Notes: generated by a model not told the origin, from the letters alone. A DNA stretch of 14,051 nucleotides from Thermoleophilia bacterium UBA2241 (GCA_002347645.1 DDYF01000053.1:1-14051); one strand, 5' to 3'. Shown: positions 1 through 6,614, numbered from the stretch's first letter. Numbers and translations: made by a program.

Positions 1-1358
1 GCCTCGCTGTAGGTCGGGTGGTAGGTGTTCACCCAGGTGATGCCGGCGCGCAGCCGCTTGATGACGCGCATGGCACGCGTGACGTCCTTCGTCCACACGG
101 CGCCGGCGAGACCGTAGATCGTGTCGTTGGCGATCTCGACCGCCTGCTCCTCAGAATCGAACGGGATCACGACGAGGACGGGCCCGAAGATCTCCTCCTG
201 GGCGACGCGCATCTTGTTGTCCACGTCGACGAAGATGGTGGGCTCGAAGTAGTAGCCCGCGCCCGCCAGACGGTGGCCGCCCGTGGCCAGCTTCGCGCCC
301 TCCTCGACACCGATCTGCACGTAGCGCTCGACCTTGTCGAGCTGTTCCTTCGAGACGAGCGGGCCCATCTCGCTCTCGCCGTCGAGTCCCGGACCGACCT
401 TGATCGCCAGCGCTCGCGAGACCAGCTCGCCGACAAAGCGGTCGTAGATCGAGCGCTCCACGAGCAGGCGCGAGCCGGCCGAACAGACTTGGCCGGTGCC
501 GGCGAAGATGCCGATCAGGGCGCCGTCGATCGCCGCCTCGAAGTCGGCGTCGGCGAAGACGATGTTCGGGCTCTTGCCGCCGAGCTCGAGACCGACGCGC
601 TTCACGGTCTCGCTCGCCGCTTTCATGATGTGCTTGCCGACCTCGACGCTGCCCGTGAAGGCGACCATGTCGACATCGGGAGACGTCGCCAGACGGTCGC
701 CGACAGACCCGCCGGGGCCGGTCACGACCTGCAGGACCCCCTCGGGCAGACCCGCCGCCTCGAAGATGCGCCCCAGCTCCAGCGCGGTCAGCGGCGACAC
801 CGAGGCGGGCTTGAGGATCATCACGTTGCCGGCGGCCAGTGAGGGCGCCGCCTTCCACGCGGCCATCAGGATCGGGTAGTTCCACGGCGTGATGCCGACC
901 GTGACCCCGACCGGCTCGCGCACGACCATGCTCATGCTCTCGCCGGGGACCTCCAAGGTCTGGCCGTGCATCTCCTGGGCCAGGCCCGCGTAGTACTCGA
1001 ACGTGTGCGCCGCGTCGTTCATGTCGACGAGCGCGTCTTCGAGAAGCTTGCCCATCTGCAGGGTCTCGAGCCTGGCAAGCTCCTCGGCCCGCTCGCGGAT
1101 ACCAGCCGCCGCGGCGCGTAGGACCTCGGCCCGCTCCACCGCCGTCATGCGCGGCCAGGGTCCCTCGTCGAACGCCCGCCGGGCCGCACGCACGGCCTCG
1201 TCGGCGTCGTCGAGGCCGGCCTTCGGGACCTCCGCGACCACCTGCTCGGTCGCCGGGTCGACGATCGCGTACGTCTCTCCGCTCTTCGCCTGCGTCCAAC
1301 GGCCGCCGACGAGCATCTCATACCGCCGTACGGCGGTGTCCTCCAGCACAGTCGCCAT
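1..1358 (-). CDS. Aldehyde dehydrogenase family protein (betaine/aminoaldehyde dehydrogenase-like), C-terminus beyond window
   Basis: NAD(P)-dependent oxidation of an aldehyde to the acid in the cytoplasm; the substrate cannot be read from sequence. Translating the minus strand from the ATG at 1358 gives 452 residues that run off the window edge, so about 35-45 C-terminal residues are missing (family usually ~490). Visible motifs are ITPWNYP in the Rossmann part, the general-base glutamate in LELGGKSPN (Glu258), and the nucleophile in FAGTGQVCS (Cys292). EIFGPV follows, and WVNTYHP near the edge is typical of the betaine/aminobutyraldehyde branch. The start is supported by GAGGGGTGA a few bases upstream. 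It lies 209 bases downstream of the small CQLGCF gene on the same strand and may be its own transcription unit. A betaine aldehyde or gamma-aminobutyraldehyde role is only a guess. Confidence 0.93.
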   Translation of the reverse strand, partial: MATVLEDTAVRRYEMLVGGRWTQAKSGETYAIVDPATEQVVAEVPKAGLDDADEAVRAARRAFDEGPWPRMTAVERAEVLRAAAAGIRERAEELARLETLQMGKLLEDALVDMNDAAHTFEYYAGLAQEMHGQTLEVPGESMSMVVREPVGVTVGITPWNYPILMAAWKAAPSLAAGNVMILKPASVSPLTALELGRIFEAAGLPEGVLQVVTGPGGSVGDRLATSPDVDMVAFTGSVEVGKHIMKAASETVKRVGLELGGKSPNIVFADADFEAAIDGALIGIFAGTGQVCSAGSRLLVERSIYDRFVGELVSRALAIKVGPGLDGESEMGPLVSKEQLDKVERYVQIGVEEGAKLATGGHRLAGAGYYFEPTIFVDVDNKMRVAQEEIFGPVLVVIPFDSEEQAVEIANDTIYGLAGAVWTKDVTRAMRVIKRLRAGITWVNTYHPTYSE

Positions 1359-1470
1359 GGATCTCACCCCTCAGGGCCGCGGCGCGCGAACGCACGCGGC
1401 CCGGTGCGTTCAGCCTCGGGCGCCGCGGTTCGCGACGCCCCGTACCGGGCTCATTCCCGAGGGGGTGAGA

Positions 1471-1497
1471 GGATTAACCTCACGAAGACAGTGTTAA
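1471..1497 (-). promoter_or_regulatory. AT-rich inverted repeat, possible promoter/operator of the aldehyde dehydrogenase gene
   Basis: In otherwise very GC-rich DNA, TTAAC at 1474-1478 and GTTAA at 1493-1497 form an inverted repeat. Read on the minus strand, TTAACA (1497-1492) resembles a -35 and TAATCC (1476-1471) a poor -10 with a short 15-base spacer. The site lies about 115 bases upstream of the dehydrogenase start. This is a weak call. Confidence 0.3.
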
Positions 1498-1506
1498 GTG
1501 GCCGGC

Positions 1507-1525
1507 TGCCAGACGACATCTGGCA
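1507..1525 (-). terminator. Hairpin after the CQLGCF small gene
   Basis: A 7-bp perfect stem, TGCCAGA (1507-1513) with TCTGGCA (1519-1525), encloses a 5-base loop. It lies about 45 bases past the stop codon of the small minus-strand gene. There is no U-tract, as with the other candidate terminators in this window. Confidence 0.35.
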
Positions 1526-1567
1526 CGAGCGTGGCCGTGCTTTCGACGAGCGGCCGGGGCGGGGCGG

Positions 1568-1753
1568 TCAGAAGCAGCCGAGCTGGCAGCCGAAGAGCTT
1601 GATGCCCAGCTCGTTGCAGGTGCTCCCGACCTTGCCGACGGGGACGTCGAGGTCATGCGCGACCTTGAAGGCAACGGCGCACGAGATGCGCTTGTCGTCG
1701 CCGGCCTTCGCCTTGAGCGTCTCGATGAGATGGGGGATGTTGCTGTCGCTCAT
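1568..1753 (-). CDS. Small four-cysteine protein with CQLGCF C-terminus, HTH-like
   Basis: A 61-residue protein of unknown function. Residues about 27-52 (AFKVAHDLDVPVGKVG onward to NELGIKL) read like a helix-turn-helix or winged-helix core. Four cysteines are present (C25, C46, C56, C60), the last two in the terminal CQLGCF. From memory, short proteins with the same ending occur in other bacteria, sometimes near molybdenum-cofactor genes; I cannot verify that here. The ATG at 1753 has no Shine-Dalgarno but lies 7 bases after TAGACT preceded by TGT (extended -10), so the mRNA is probably leaderless. The MoaD-like gene is just upstream on the same strand (73-base gap). It could be a metal- or Fe-S-sensing regulator or a small cofactor-related protein; both are inference. 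Confidence 0.72.
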   Translation of the reverse strand: MSDSNIPHLIETLKAKAGDDKRISCAVAFKVAHDLDVPVGKVGSTCNELGIKLFGCQLGCF

Positions 1754-1760
1754 GTTCGCA

Positions 1761-1769
1761 AGTCTAACA
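1761..1769 (-). promoter_or_regulatory. Extended -10 element, leaderless start of the CQLGCF gene
   Basis: On the minus strand TGTTAGACT fits an extended -10 (TGn plus TAnnnT). TAGACT at 1766-1761 ends 7 bases before the ATG at 1753, which puts the predicted transcription start at or next to the start codon. No -35 is evident. Confidence 0.45.
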
Positions 1770-1826
1770 TGCGCGGCGCGCGCGGCAGGCCACGCCGCCG
1801 CACGCCGGTCCTTTGCCCCGGCCGCC

Positions 1827-2126
1827 TCATCCGCCGCCCACCGGCGCGAAGAGCGACACCTCGTCGCCGTCGTGCAGGGCGGTCGTGAGGTGCCCGTGCA
1901 CGCCGTTGACGAGGACGAGGCCGGCGGCTTCGCGGACGAGGCCTATCGCGTCGCACAGCGCGGCCACTGTCGGCGCCCGGGCGAGGGACACGGTGCGCTC
2001 CGCGCGTCCGTCGCGGGTCAGCGTCTCGAGACCCGCAAAGAGGTGCGCGGTCACCACGCCGCCGGCGGGCGCACTGCCGCCGGCGGCGCCCGCCGTGCCG
2101 GGTCTCTCTGGACGCGCTTCGTCCAT
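1827..2126 (-). CDS. MoaD/ThiS-family sulfur-carrier protein
   Basis: A ubiquitin-fold small sulfur carrier. Such proteins are adenylylated and thiocarboxylated on a C-terminal diglycine and donate sulfur to molybdopterin, thiazole or other products. The 99-residue product ends FAPVGGG, the expected Gly-Gly tail. The preceding GDEVSLFAP and the NGVHGH strand match the family. The core begins near residue 25 (VTAHLFAG); the 24 residues before it are Ala/Gly/Pro-rich and absent from typical ~80-residue members. The true start may therefore be GTG at 2057 or 2054, although neither has a clear Shine-Dalgarno. The ATG at 2126 is kept because TAGGGT lies 6 bases before it, a leaderless layout. No moaA, moaC, moaE or moeB is visible here, so the pathway is open. 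Confidence 0.75.
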   Translation of the reverse strand: MDEARPERPGTAGAAGGSAPAGGVVTAHLFAGLETLTRDGRAERTVSLARAPTVAALCDAIGLVREAAGLVLVNGVHGHLTTALHDGDEVSLFAPVGGG

Positions 2127-2132
2127 GCTCCG

Positions 2133-2138
2133 ACCCTA
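2133..2138 (-). promoter_or_regulatory. -10 element for leaderless MoaD-like gene
   Basis: TAGGGT on the minus strand is followed by 6 bases and then the ATG at 2126. This matches the spacing of TAGAGT before the aminotransferase gene at 6631. No convincing -35. Confidence 0.4.
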
Positions 2139-2178
2139 CCACGCGCGTCTCGCCGACTCAGCCCCGGCGCCTCGCCTG

Positions 2179-2188
2179 CCGATAGAGG
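2179..2188 (+). promoter_or_regulatory. Possible -10 region (CCGATAGAGG) of the CpaF-like gene
   Basis: CCGATAGAGG resembles GCGATAGACT upstream of dnaB and GCGATAGAGT upstream of the aminotransferase gene. It lies about 62 bases upstream of the GTG at 2251. No -35 is recognisable. Confidence 0.3.
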
Positions 2189-2250
2189 TGCAGAGAACGG
2201 CTGGGCGCCATCGGGCTCGCCCGGCCGCGCGAGTCGACGACGGAGGAGCG

Positions 2251-3189
2251 GTGGCCGACGAGGCCCTCGAAGAGCAGCGCGACGTGTACCCTGCCGATGC
2301 CACCCAGGACCCACGGGCAGAGGCGTTGCGCACGGTCCAGCTCGCGCTGCTCAAGGAGCTCGACACCAGCATCGACAGGCTGCAACGCGCGCGGCTCGGA
2401 GAGAGCACGCGCGAGCACCTCGAGATCTTGCGCAGCCTGCTCAAGGCGCAGGTGAACGCGTACCTGCAGCACTTCGTCGCGCGCAACGCGACCCTGTTCT
2501 CCACCACGTCGCTCATGTACGCCGGCGAGGTGGGCGCCCCGGGCGTGATCTCGACCACGCTGCGCGGGCTGATCGAGGGCGGCACGCTGACGAGCGGACA
2601 GGCGGTCAAGCTCTCCCAGTTCGTCAACGAGCGCCGCACCCTGCTCGTCTTCGGGGAGCGCGCCACCGGCAAGTCGACGCTGCTGAACGCGCTCTTCGAG
2701 CTCGTGCCGGTCGACGAGCGCTTCGTCGCCCTGGAGCGCGGCCCGGACCTTCCGGCGCTCAAGGAGCGCTCGTTCTGCGTGCGCCTGACGGTCGACGAGC
2801 GCACCGACATCGGAGCGCTGTTCGCCAAAGCGGCGCGCATGCAGCCGGGAAGGATCGTCGTGGGCGAGATGCAGCGCGAAGACGTCCGTCCCTTCCTCAC
2901 GCTGCTCAGGCAGATGCCCACCGTCGGCGGCATGACGACCCTGCGCGCCGAGACGGTCCACAAGGCCGTGGACGCGATGGTGCGCGCCGCCGGCGAAGGC
3001 GACCGCACCGTCAGGCGGGCCACCCTGGCGGCCGCCCGCCCCGTGTTCGCCCACATGCACTCCGACGAGAAGGGCCGTCCGCGGCTCGCCGCCCTGTGGC
3101 GCGTCGGCGGCCTCGCCGGCGACGAACTGGAGCTCGAAGAGGTCCGCACGCCGCCGCTGGCGGCAACCAAGCTCGCCGCGGAAGCCTGA
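2251..3189 (+). CDS. Orphan CpaF/VirB11-like secretion-type ATPase, divergent
   Basis: A 312-residue relative of the type II/IV secretion and Tad-pilus ATPases (CpaF/TadA/VirB11). Residues ~24-75 look helical. A short N-terminal segment leads into the P-loop GERATGKST (135-143), followed by LLNAL as in CpaF. RIVVGEM (201-207, Glu206) is the Walker-B-like strand. It is shorter than CpaF (~400-450) and departs from the family: the Asp-box acidic pair is replaced by LERGPDL, the Arg of GExR is Gln208, and the His box TTIHAN reads TTLRAE (Arg232 for His). No pilin, TadB/C or prepilin peptidase is nearby. The GTG at 2251 was chosen because GGAGGA sits 4 bases upstream and the frame before it is not protein-like. 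It may be a repurposed, non-secretory ATPase. Confidence 0.8.
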   Translation: MADEALEEQRDVYPADATQDPRAEALRTVQLALLKELDTSIDRLQRARLGESTREHLEILRSLLKAQVNAYLQHFVARNATLFSTTSLMYAGEVGAPGVISTTLRGLIEGGTLTSGQAVKLSQFVNERRTLLVFGERATGKSTLLNALFELVPVDERFVALERGPDLPALKERSFCVRLTVDERTDIGALFAKAARMQPGRIVVGEMQREDVRPFLTLLRQMPTVGGMTTLRAETVHKAVDAMVRAAGEGDRTVRRATLAAARPVFAHMHSDEKGRPRLAALWRVGGLAGDELELEEVRTPPLAATKLAAEA

Positions 3190-3194
3190 GTGCC

Positions 3195-3217
3195 GGCGCG
3201 CCACGACTCGGCGCGCC
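3195..3217 (+). terminator. Hairpin terminator candidate after the CpaF-like gene
   Basis: Two copies of the 8-base palindrome GGCGCGCC (3195-3202 and 3210-3217), 7 bases apart, can pair into a GC stem directly after the stop codon at 3189. There is no U-tract. Confidence 0.45.
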
Positions 3218-3297
3218 AACGTCACCACCTCCGCCAGACATCGTCACCGCCCCGCTCGCAGCGTCACCCTGTCCGTCCAGACCTGGCGTCAGTATGG

Positions 3298-3326
3298 TTG
3301 TCCGGGTCCTGCGGGGCTGGTACCAT
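3298..3326 (+). promoter_or_regulatory. Sigma-70-type promoter of the rpsF-ssb-rpsR-rplI operon
   Basis: TTGTCC (3298-3303) and TACCAT (3321-3326) are separated by 17 bases, the ideal spacing for a housekeeping sigma factor. The predicted transcription start is near 3333, giving a leader of about 70 bases before rpsF. Confidence 0.65.
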
Positions 3327-3335
3327 GCCGGTTCG

Positions 3336-3387
3336 CGTCGCCTGCCGGCGACGACTGACACCCCTGCTCCAGCACCGAGGCTGGGGC
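3336..3387 (+). promoter_or_regulatory. Structured 5' leader, candidate S6:S18 autoregulatory element
   Basis: The predicted leader holds two hairpins. The first is CGTCGC (3336-3341) with GCGACG (3348-3353). The second is an 8-bp stem with one G-U pair (3366-3373 with 3380-3387) capped by ACCGAG. A leader RNA containing a conserved CCG that binds the S6:S18 complex is known from rpsF operons of many bacteria. The CCG in this loop and its position just before the ribosome-binding site fit that idea, but I cannot confirm the full consensus fold. Confidence 0.4.
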
Positions 3388-3404
3388 CGCTCAGACCGTA
3401 GGAG

Positions 3405-3701
3405 GTGATCACGATCAACAAGTACGAGCTCATGCTCATCGTGAACCCGGCCGTCGAGGAGGACCGGCACGCCGAGATCCTCGACCGTCTCCGCACCAAC
3501 GTCGAAGGCGCCAAGGGCACCATCGTCGGCGTCGACGACTGGGGCAAGAAGAAGCTCCAGTACGAGATCAAGGGCGAGACCGAGGGCATCTACTCGGTCA
3601 TCACGTTCACGTCCACGCCGCAGACCCTCGCGGAGGTCGAGCGCGTCCTGGGCATCACCGACGATGTCCTGCGCTTCATGACCGTGCGCCTCACGTCGTA
3701 G
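3405..3701 (+). CDS. rpsF: 30S ribosomal protein S6
   Basis: A component of the 30S central domain that binds 16S rRNA together with S18. The product contains the S6 opening NKYELMLIVNP and the WGKKKLQYEIKGETEGIY core. Its length of 95-98 residues matches the family. The start is unclear. The frame's only upstream start codon, GTG at 3405, overlaps the perfect Shine-Dalgarno TAGGAGGTGATC (3399-3410) and so would be unusable with it. The codon 8 bases after GGAGG is ATC at 3414, which would give MNKYEL, the usual S6 N-terminus. Coordinates use the GTG by convention. It is the first gene of the operon with ssb (25-base gap), rpsR and rplI. Confidence 0.95.
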   Translation: MITINKYELMLIVNPAVEEDRHAEILDRLRTNVEGAKGTIVGVDDWGKKKLQYEIKGETEGIYSVITFTSTPQTLAEVERVLGITDDVLRFMTVRLTS

Positions 3702-3726
3702 CGCAAGCCGAGCGAAGGGAGTCACC

Positions 3727-4185
3727 GTGGCAGGGTCCATCAACACCGTCGTGCTCGTCGGCAACCTGACGCGCGATCCGGAGCTCAAGTCGCTCCCGAG
3801 CGGCACCAGTGTGTGCTCGCTGCGCGTCGCCGTGAACGACCGCGTCAAAGACCCGACGACGGGCGAGTGGACCGAGAAGCCCAACTACATCACCGTCGAC
3901 GTCTTCGGCGGCCAGGCCGAGAACTGCGCCAACTACCTCGCGCGCGGCCGCCAGGTGGCGATCGAAGGCCGCCTGCGCTGGCGCGAGTGGGAGACCCAGG
4001 AGGGGCAGAAGCGCGAGGCCCTCAACGTCGTGGCCAACAACGTCCAGTTCATCGGTCCGCGCGAGCCCGCTGCCGGTAGCGGAGGCGCCTGGCCGCCCGC
4101 TGGCGGAGGTCAAGGGGCTCCCTACAACGACAAAGGGCTCAAGCCCGCTGAAGACGACTTCAAGGACGACGACATCCCGTTCTGA
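3727..4185 (+). CDS. ssb: Single-stranded DNA-binding protein
   Basis: Coats single-stranded DNA during replication, repair and recombination, and recruits partners through its acidic tail. The 152-residue product has the OB-fold beginning INTVVLVGNLTRDPEL, then the GEWTEKPNYITVDVFG strand region and the RGRQVAIEGRLRWREWE segment (about residues 5-113). A short Gly/Pro-rich linker leads to the C-terminal DDDIPF peptide that binds PriA, exonuclease I, RecO and other partners. The linker is short compared with mycobacterial SSB. The GTG start is preceded by AAGGGAGTCACC. Its place between rpsF and rpsR is the conserved bacterial arrangement. Confidence 0.97.
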   Translation: MAGSINTVVLVGNLTRDPELKSLPSGTSVCSLRVAVNDRVKDPTTGEWTEKPNYITVDVFGGQAENCANYLARGRQVAIEGRLRWREWETQEGQKREALNVVANNVQFIGPREPAAGSGGAWPPAGGGQGAPYNDKGLKPAEDDFKDDDIPF

Positions 4186-4231
4186 CGAATGACCGCCGGC
4201 ACCCGCAGGGTGCCGCAAGGAGAGTGCGCGT

Positions 4232-4498
4232 ATGCCAGGCCTCAGACCCAGAGGGCGGCGCGAGAAGAAGAAGGCCGGTGGCTTCGGCCAGTCGCGCCGC
4301 CGCTACTGCTCCTTCTGCAAAGAGAAGGTCGAAGAAGTCGACTACAAGAACTACACGACGCTGCGCCGCATGATGTCCGACAAGGGCAAGATCCGCTCGC
4401 GTCGTATCACCGGGACGTGCCGCCGCCACCAAGTGCAGGTCGGCACGGCCATAAAGCGGGCGCGCGAGATGGCGCTCCTGCCCCACGTCTCGGGCTGA
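4232..4498 (+). CDS. rpsR: 30S ribosomal protein S18, zinc-binding (C+) form
   Basis: S18 pairs with S6 on the 30S platform. The 88-residue product carries CSFC (Cys26, Cys29) and GTCRRH (Cys63, His66), a complete set of four zinc ligands, so this is the C+ paralogue type. The central YKNYTTLRRMMSDKGKIRSRR is the signature S18 region. It has a basic, lysine-rich N-terminus. AAGGAGAG precedes the ATG. In many actinobacteria a second, cysteine-free S18 is induced under zinc starvation; only the C+ copy is in this window. rplI follows 10 bases later. Confidence 0.97.
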   Translation: MPGLRPRGRREKKKAGGFGQSRRRYCSFCKEKVEEVDYKNYTTLRRMMSDKGKIRSRRITGTCRRHQVQVGTAIKRAREMALLPHVSG

Positions 4499-4508
4499 GG
4501 AGGAGACG

Positions 4509-4955
4509 ATGGAGGTCATCCTTCTGCAGGACGTCGAGAACCTCGGTGAGAAGGGCCATCTCGCCACGGTGAGCAAGGGGTACGCGCGCAACTACCTTCT
4601 GCCGCGCGGCCTGGCCCAAGTGGCGACGCCCGGCATCATCACCGAGTTCGGTCGGCGTGAAGAAGAGCGCAAGGCGCGCGAGGCGCGCATGGCCGTGCAG
4701 GCCGAGGAGATCACGGCCACGCTCAACCGCACGGTGCTGACGCTCGGTGCCCGCGCCGGCGAAGGCGAGCGGCTCTTCGGCTCGGTCACGACGGCAGACA
4801 TCGCCGACGCCATCAAGGAGGCGCGCGGCTACACGATCGACAAGCGCAAGGTGCTGCTCGACGAGCCCATCAAGGAGCTCGGCACCTTCATGGTCGACGT
4901 CGAGGTCGCGGACGGGTTCGTGGCCTCGGTGAAGACCATCGTCGTACCCGACTGA
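4509..4955 (+). CDS. rplI: 50S ribosomal protein L9
   Basis: Binds 23S rRNA near the L1 stalk and helps maintain reading-frame fidelity. The 148 residues match the two-domain protein. The N-terminal RNA-binding domain begins MEVILLQDVENLGEKG and contains the signature GYARNYLLPRGLA. A long connecting helix (around residues 48-75, rich in Glu/Arg/Ala) follows, then a C-terminal domain with GERLFGSVT and the LLDEPIKELG strand. GAGGAGGAGACG precedes the ATG. It is the last gene before a strong hairpin, so the rpsF operon probably ends or is attenuated here. Confidence 0.97.
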   Translation: MEVILLQDVENLGEKGHLATVSKGYARNYLLPRGLAQVATPGIITEFGRREEERKAREARMAVQAEEITATLNRTVLTLGARAGEGERLFGSVTTADIADAIKEARGYTIDKRKVLLDEPIKELGTFMVDVEVADGFVASVKTIVVPD

Positions 4956-4992
4956 GCGCTCTGACGCGCCCCGCCGGCGGCGTGGCGTGAGG

Positions 4993-5035
4993 GCGACGGG
5001 CGCGGCGGAGGCAGGGCCTCCGCCGCGCCCGTCGC
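4993..5035 (+). terminator. Perfect 19-20 bp GC hairpin between rplI and dnaB
   Basis: Bases 4993-5011 are exactly complementary to 5017-5035. C5012 and G5016 can add a twentieth pair, leaving a 3-base loop. It begins GCGACGGG and ends CCCGTCGC. There is no run of T after it. The position, 37 bases past the rplI stop, suggests termination or attenuation of the ribosomal-protein transcript. Confidence 0.7.
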
Positions 5036-5130
5036 GTCTGTCGACGACGCGGGTCACCCCGGGCGTCCCGCCCCTTGAGCACGACCTCAAGCAATGCCTG
5101 AGGATTGGCACTAGGAGCCGTCCGGGGCCG

Positions 5131-5140
5131 GCGATAGACT
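5131..5140 (+). promoter_or_regulatory. Putative -10 region of dnaB
   Basis: GCGATAGACT holds a good -10 hexamer (TAGACT, 5135-5140) after the rplI hairpin and 88 bases before the dnaB GTG. The nearest -35-like TTGGCA (5105-5110) is 24 bases away, too far for a standard promoter, so the assignment rests on the -10 alone. Confidence 0.4.
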
Positions 5141-5228
5141 CCCATCCTCGGCCTTTGCTGCCGAGGCCGCGGCGGGGCCGTCGACCCTCCCGCAACCGCG
5201 AGCCAGCACGACGTTCCGAGGAGTCACC

Positions 5229-6587
5229 GTGGCGGTAGAACCGATCCATCCGGCGCCCGCGTCGCCCCACGTGCCACCGCACAACAACGAGGCCGAGCAG
5301 TCGGTCCTCGGGTCCATGCTCGTCAACCCCAACGCGATCGCCGTCGTCATCGAGACGCTCTCTCCCGACGACTTCTACCGCGACTCTCACCGCACCGTCT
5401 ACCGCGCGATCCTCACCCTCTACGATCGCGGTGAAGAGGTCGATGTGGTCACCGTCAGCGCGCAGCTCGAGCGCGAGAGCACCCTCGCCAGGGTCGGCGG
5501 ACGCGACTTCGTCCATGCCTTGGCCGAGTTCGTGCCTGCCGCCTCCAACGCCAGCTACTACGCCGAGATCGTCCGCGAACAGGCCGTCCTCCGCGGCCTC
5601 ATCCGCGTCGGCAACGAGGTCGCCGAGCTCGGGCACACCCACCCCGGCGACATCGCGACGCTCCTCGACCTCTGTGAGCAGAAGGTGTTCGCCATCCAGC
5701 AGCAGCGGCGGTCACAGGAGTTCCAGTCCATCCGCCAGGTGCTGGTGCGCAACTTCGAGTACCTCGACACGCTGCAGCGCGAGCAGGGCGTGACGGGCAT
5801 CGCGTCGGGCTTCGAGGGCATCGACCAGAAGACGGGCGGGTTCCAGCCCGCGAACCTCATCGTCCTGGCCGCCCGCCCCGGCGTCGGCAAGACCTCGCTC
5901 GCCCTCAACATCGCCCAGAACGTCGCCGTCGACGGCAAGGCTCCGGTCGCGATCTTCAGCCTCGAGATGAGCGCGCAGGAGCTCGGCGAGCGCATGATGT
6001 GCTCCGCCGCCCGGGTCAGCTCGCACAAGGTGCGCACCGGCACCCTGTCGGGCGACGACTACGCCAAGCTCATCCAGGCGGCCGGCGAGCTCGAGAAGGC
6101 CGACATCTATATCGACGACTCCGCCGGCCTCAATATGTTTGAGCTGCGCGCCAAGGCGCGGCGCCTGGCGAGCAAGGTCCCCCTCGCCCTGCTCATCGTC
6201 GACTACCTGCAGCTCATGGTCGGCGACAGCCGCTCCGAGAACCGCCAGCAGGAGGTCGCGGCGATCTCCCGTTCGATGAAGCAACTGGCCCGCGAGCTCA
6301 ACGTGCCCGTCATCGCCGTGTCGCAGTTGAACCGGGCGCCCGAGGCGCGCGCCGACCGCGAGCCCCAGCTCGCCGACCTGCGCGAGTCGGGCGCCATCGA
6401 GCAAGACGCCGACATGGTCATGTTCATCTACGAAGACCCCAGCGACCCCTCGGCCAAGGGCGTCATCAAGCTCAAGATCGCGAAGCACCGAAACGGCCCC
6501 ACCGGCACGGTCCGCCTTGGCTTCGTGCGCGACTACACCAAATTCCGCACGCTCGCCGCCGCCGACGAGTTCGGCTTCGACGACTGA
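5229..6587 (+). CDS. dnaB: Replicative DNA helicase
   Basis: A hexameric 5'-3' helicase that unwinds DNA at the replication fork and engages primase. The 452-residue product has the N-terminal primase-interaction domain starting at PPHNNEAEQSVLGSML (about residues 16-120). A linker helix and the RecA-like motor follow. The Walker A motif is ARPGVGKTS (Lys221), then FSLEMS, the Walker B strand LLIVDYLQLM, and VSQLNRAPE and DLRESGAIEQDAD near the end. The length is normal and no intein interrupts the P-loop. The GTG is supported by GAGGAGTCACC, nearly identical to the ssb ribosome-binding site. It lies downstream of rplI, the classic order. Confidence 0.97.
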   Translation: MAVEPIHPAPASPHVPPHNNEAEQSVLGSMLVNPNAIAVVIETLSPDDFYRDSHRTVYRAILTLYDRGEEVDVVTVSAQLERESTLARVGGRDFVHALAEFVPAASNASYYAEIVREQAVLRGLIRVGNEVAELGHTHPGDIATLLDLCEQKVFAIQQQRRSQEFQSIRQVLVRNFEYLDTLQREQGVTGIASGFEGIDQKTGGFQPANLIVLAARPGVGKTSLALNIAQNVAVDGKAPVAIFSLEMSAQELGERMMCSAARVSSHKVRTGTLSGDDYAKLIQAAGELEKADIYIDDSAGLNMFELRAKARRLASKVPLALLIVDYLQLMVGDSRSENRQQEVAAISRSMKQLARELNVPVIAVSQLNRAPEARADREPQLADLRESGAIEQDADMVMFIYEDPSDPSAKGVIKLKIAKHRNGPTGTVRLGFVRDYTKFRTLAAADEFGFDD

Positions 6588-6614
6588 CGTCCGGATGCGC
6601 CCTGCCACAGGCGC

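Noticed and set aside
151..1299. 382-residue minus-strand open frame and plus-strand frames over the same region
   Set aside because: They are Arg/Gly-rich shadow frames; the real aldehyde dehydrogenase frame runs the length of the region with full catalytic motifs.
1813..2250. N-terminal extension of the CpaF-like frame up to 1813
   Set aside because: It would overlap the MoaD-like gene and reads as Pro/Arg/Ser-rich noise; a GGAGGA-preceded GTG at 2251 is a better start.
3195..3217. Twin GGCGCGCC sites as a repeat element or attachment site
   Set aside because: Only two copies in a hairpin arrangement right after a stop codon; a terminator explains them more simply.
2136..3228. Two minus-strand frames (344 and 356 residues) opposite the CpaF-like gene
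   Set aside because: Ser/Arg-rich and Glu/Val/Ala-rich shadows; the plus strand carries a P-loop ATPase.
1404..3401. 665-residue plus-strand open frame
   Set aside because: It crosses three real genes and intergenic DNA, is composed of Arg/Ala/Gly-rich low-complexity residues and has no recognisable domain; it is a GC-rich artefact in another frame from the CpaF-like gene.
4407..5642. 411-residue minus-strand frame opposite rplI and dnaB
   Set aside because: Its composition is the complement of the two well-supported genes and no family is recognisable.
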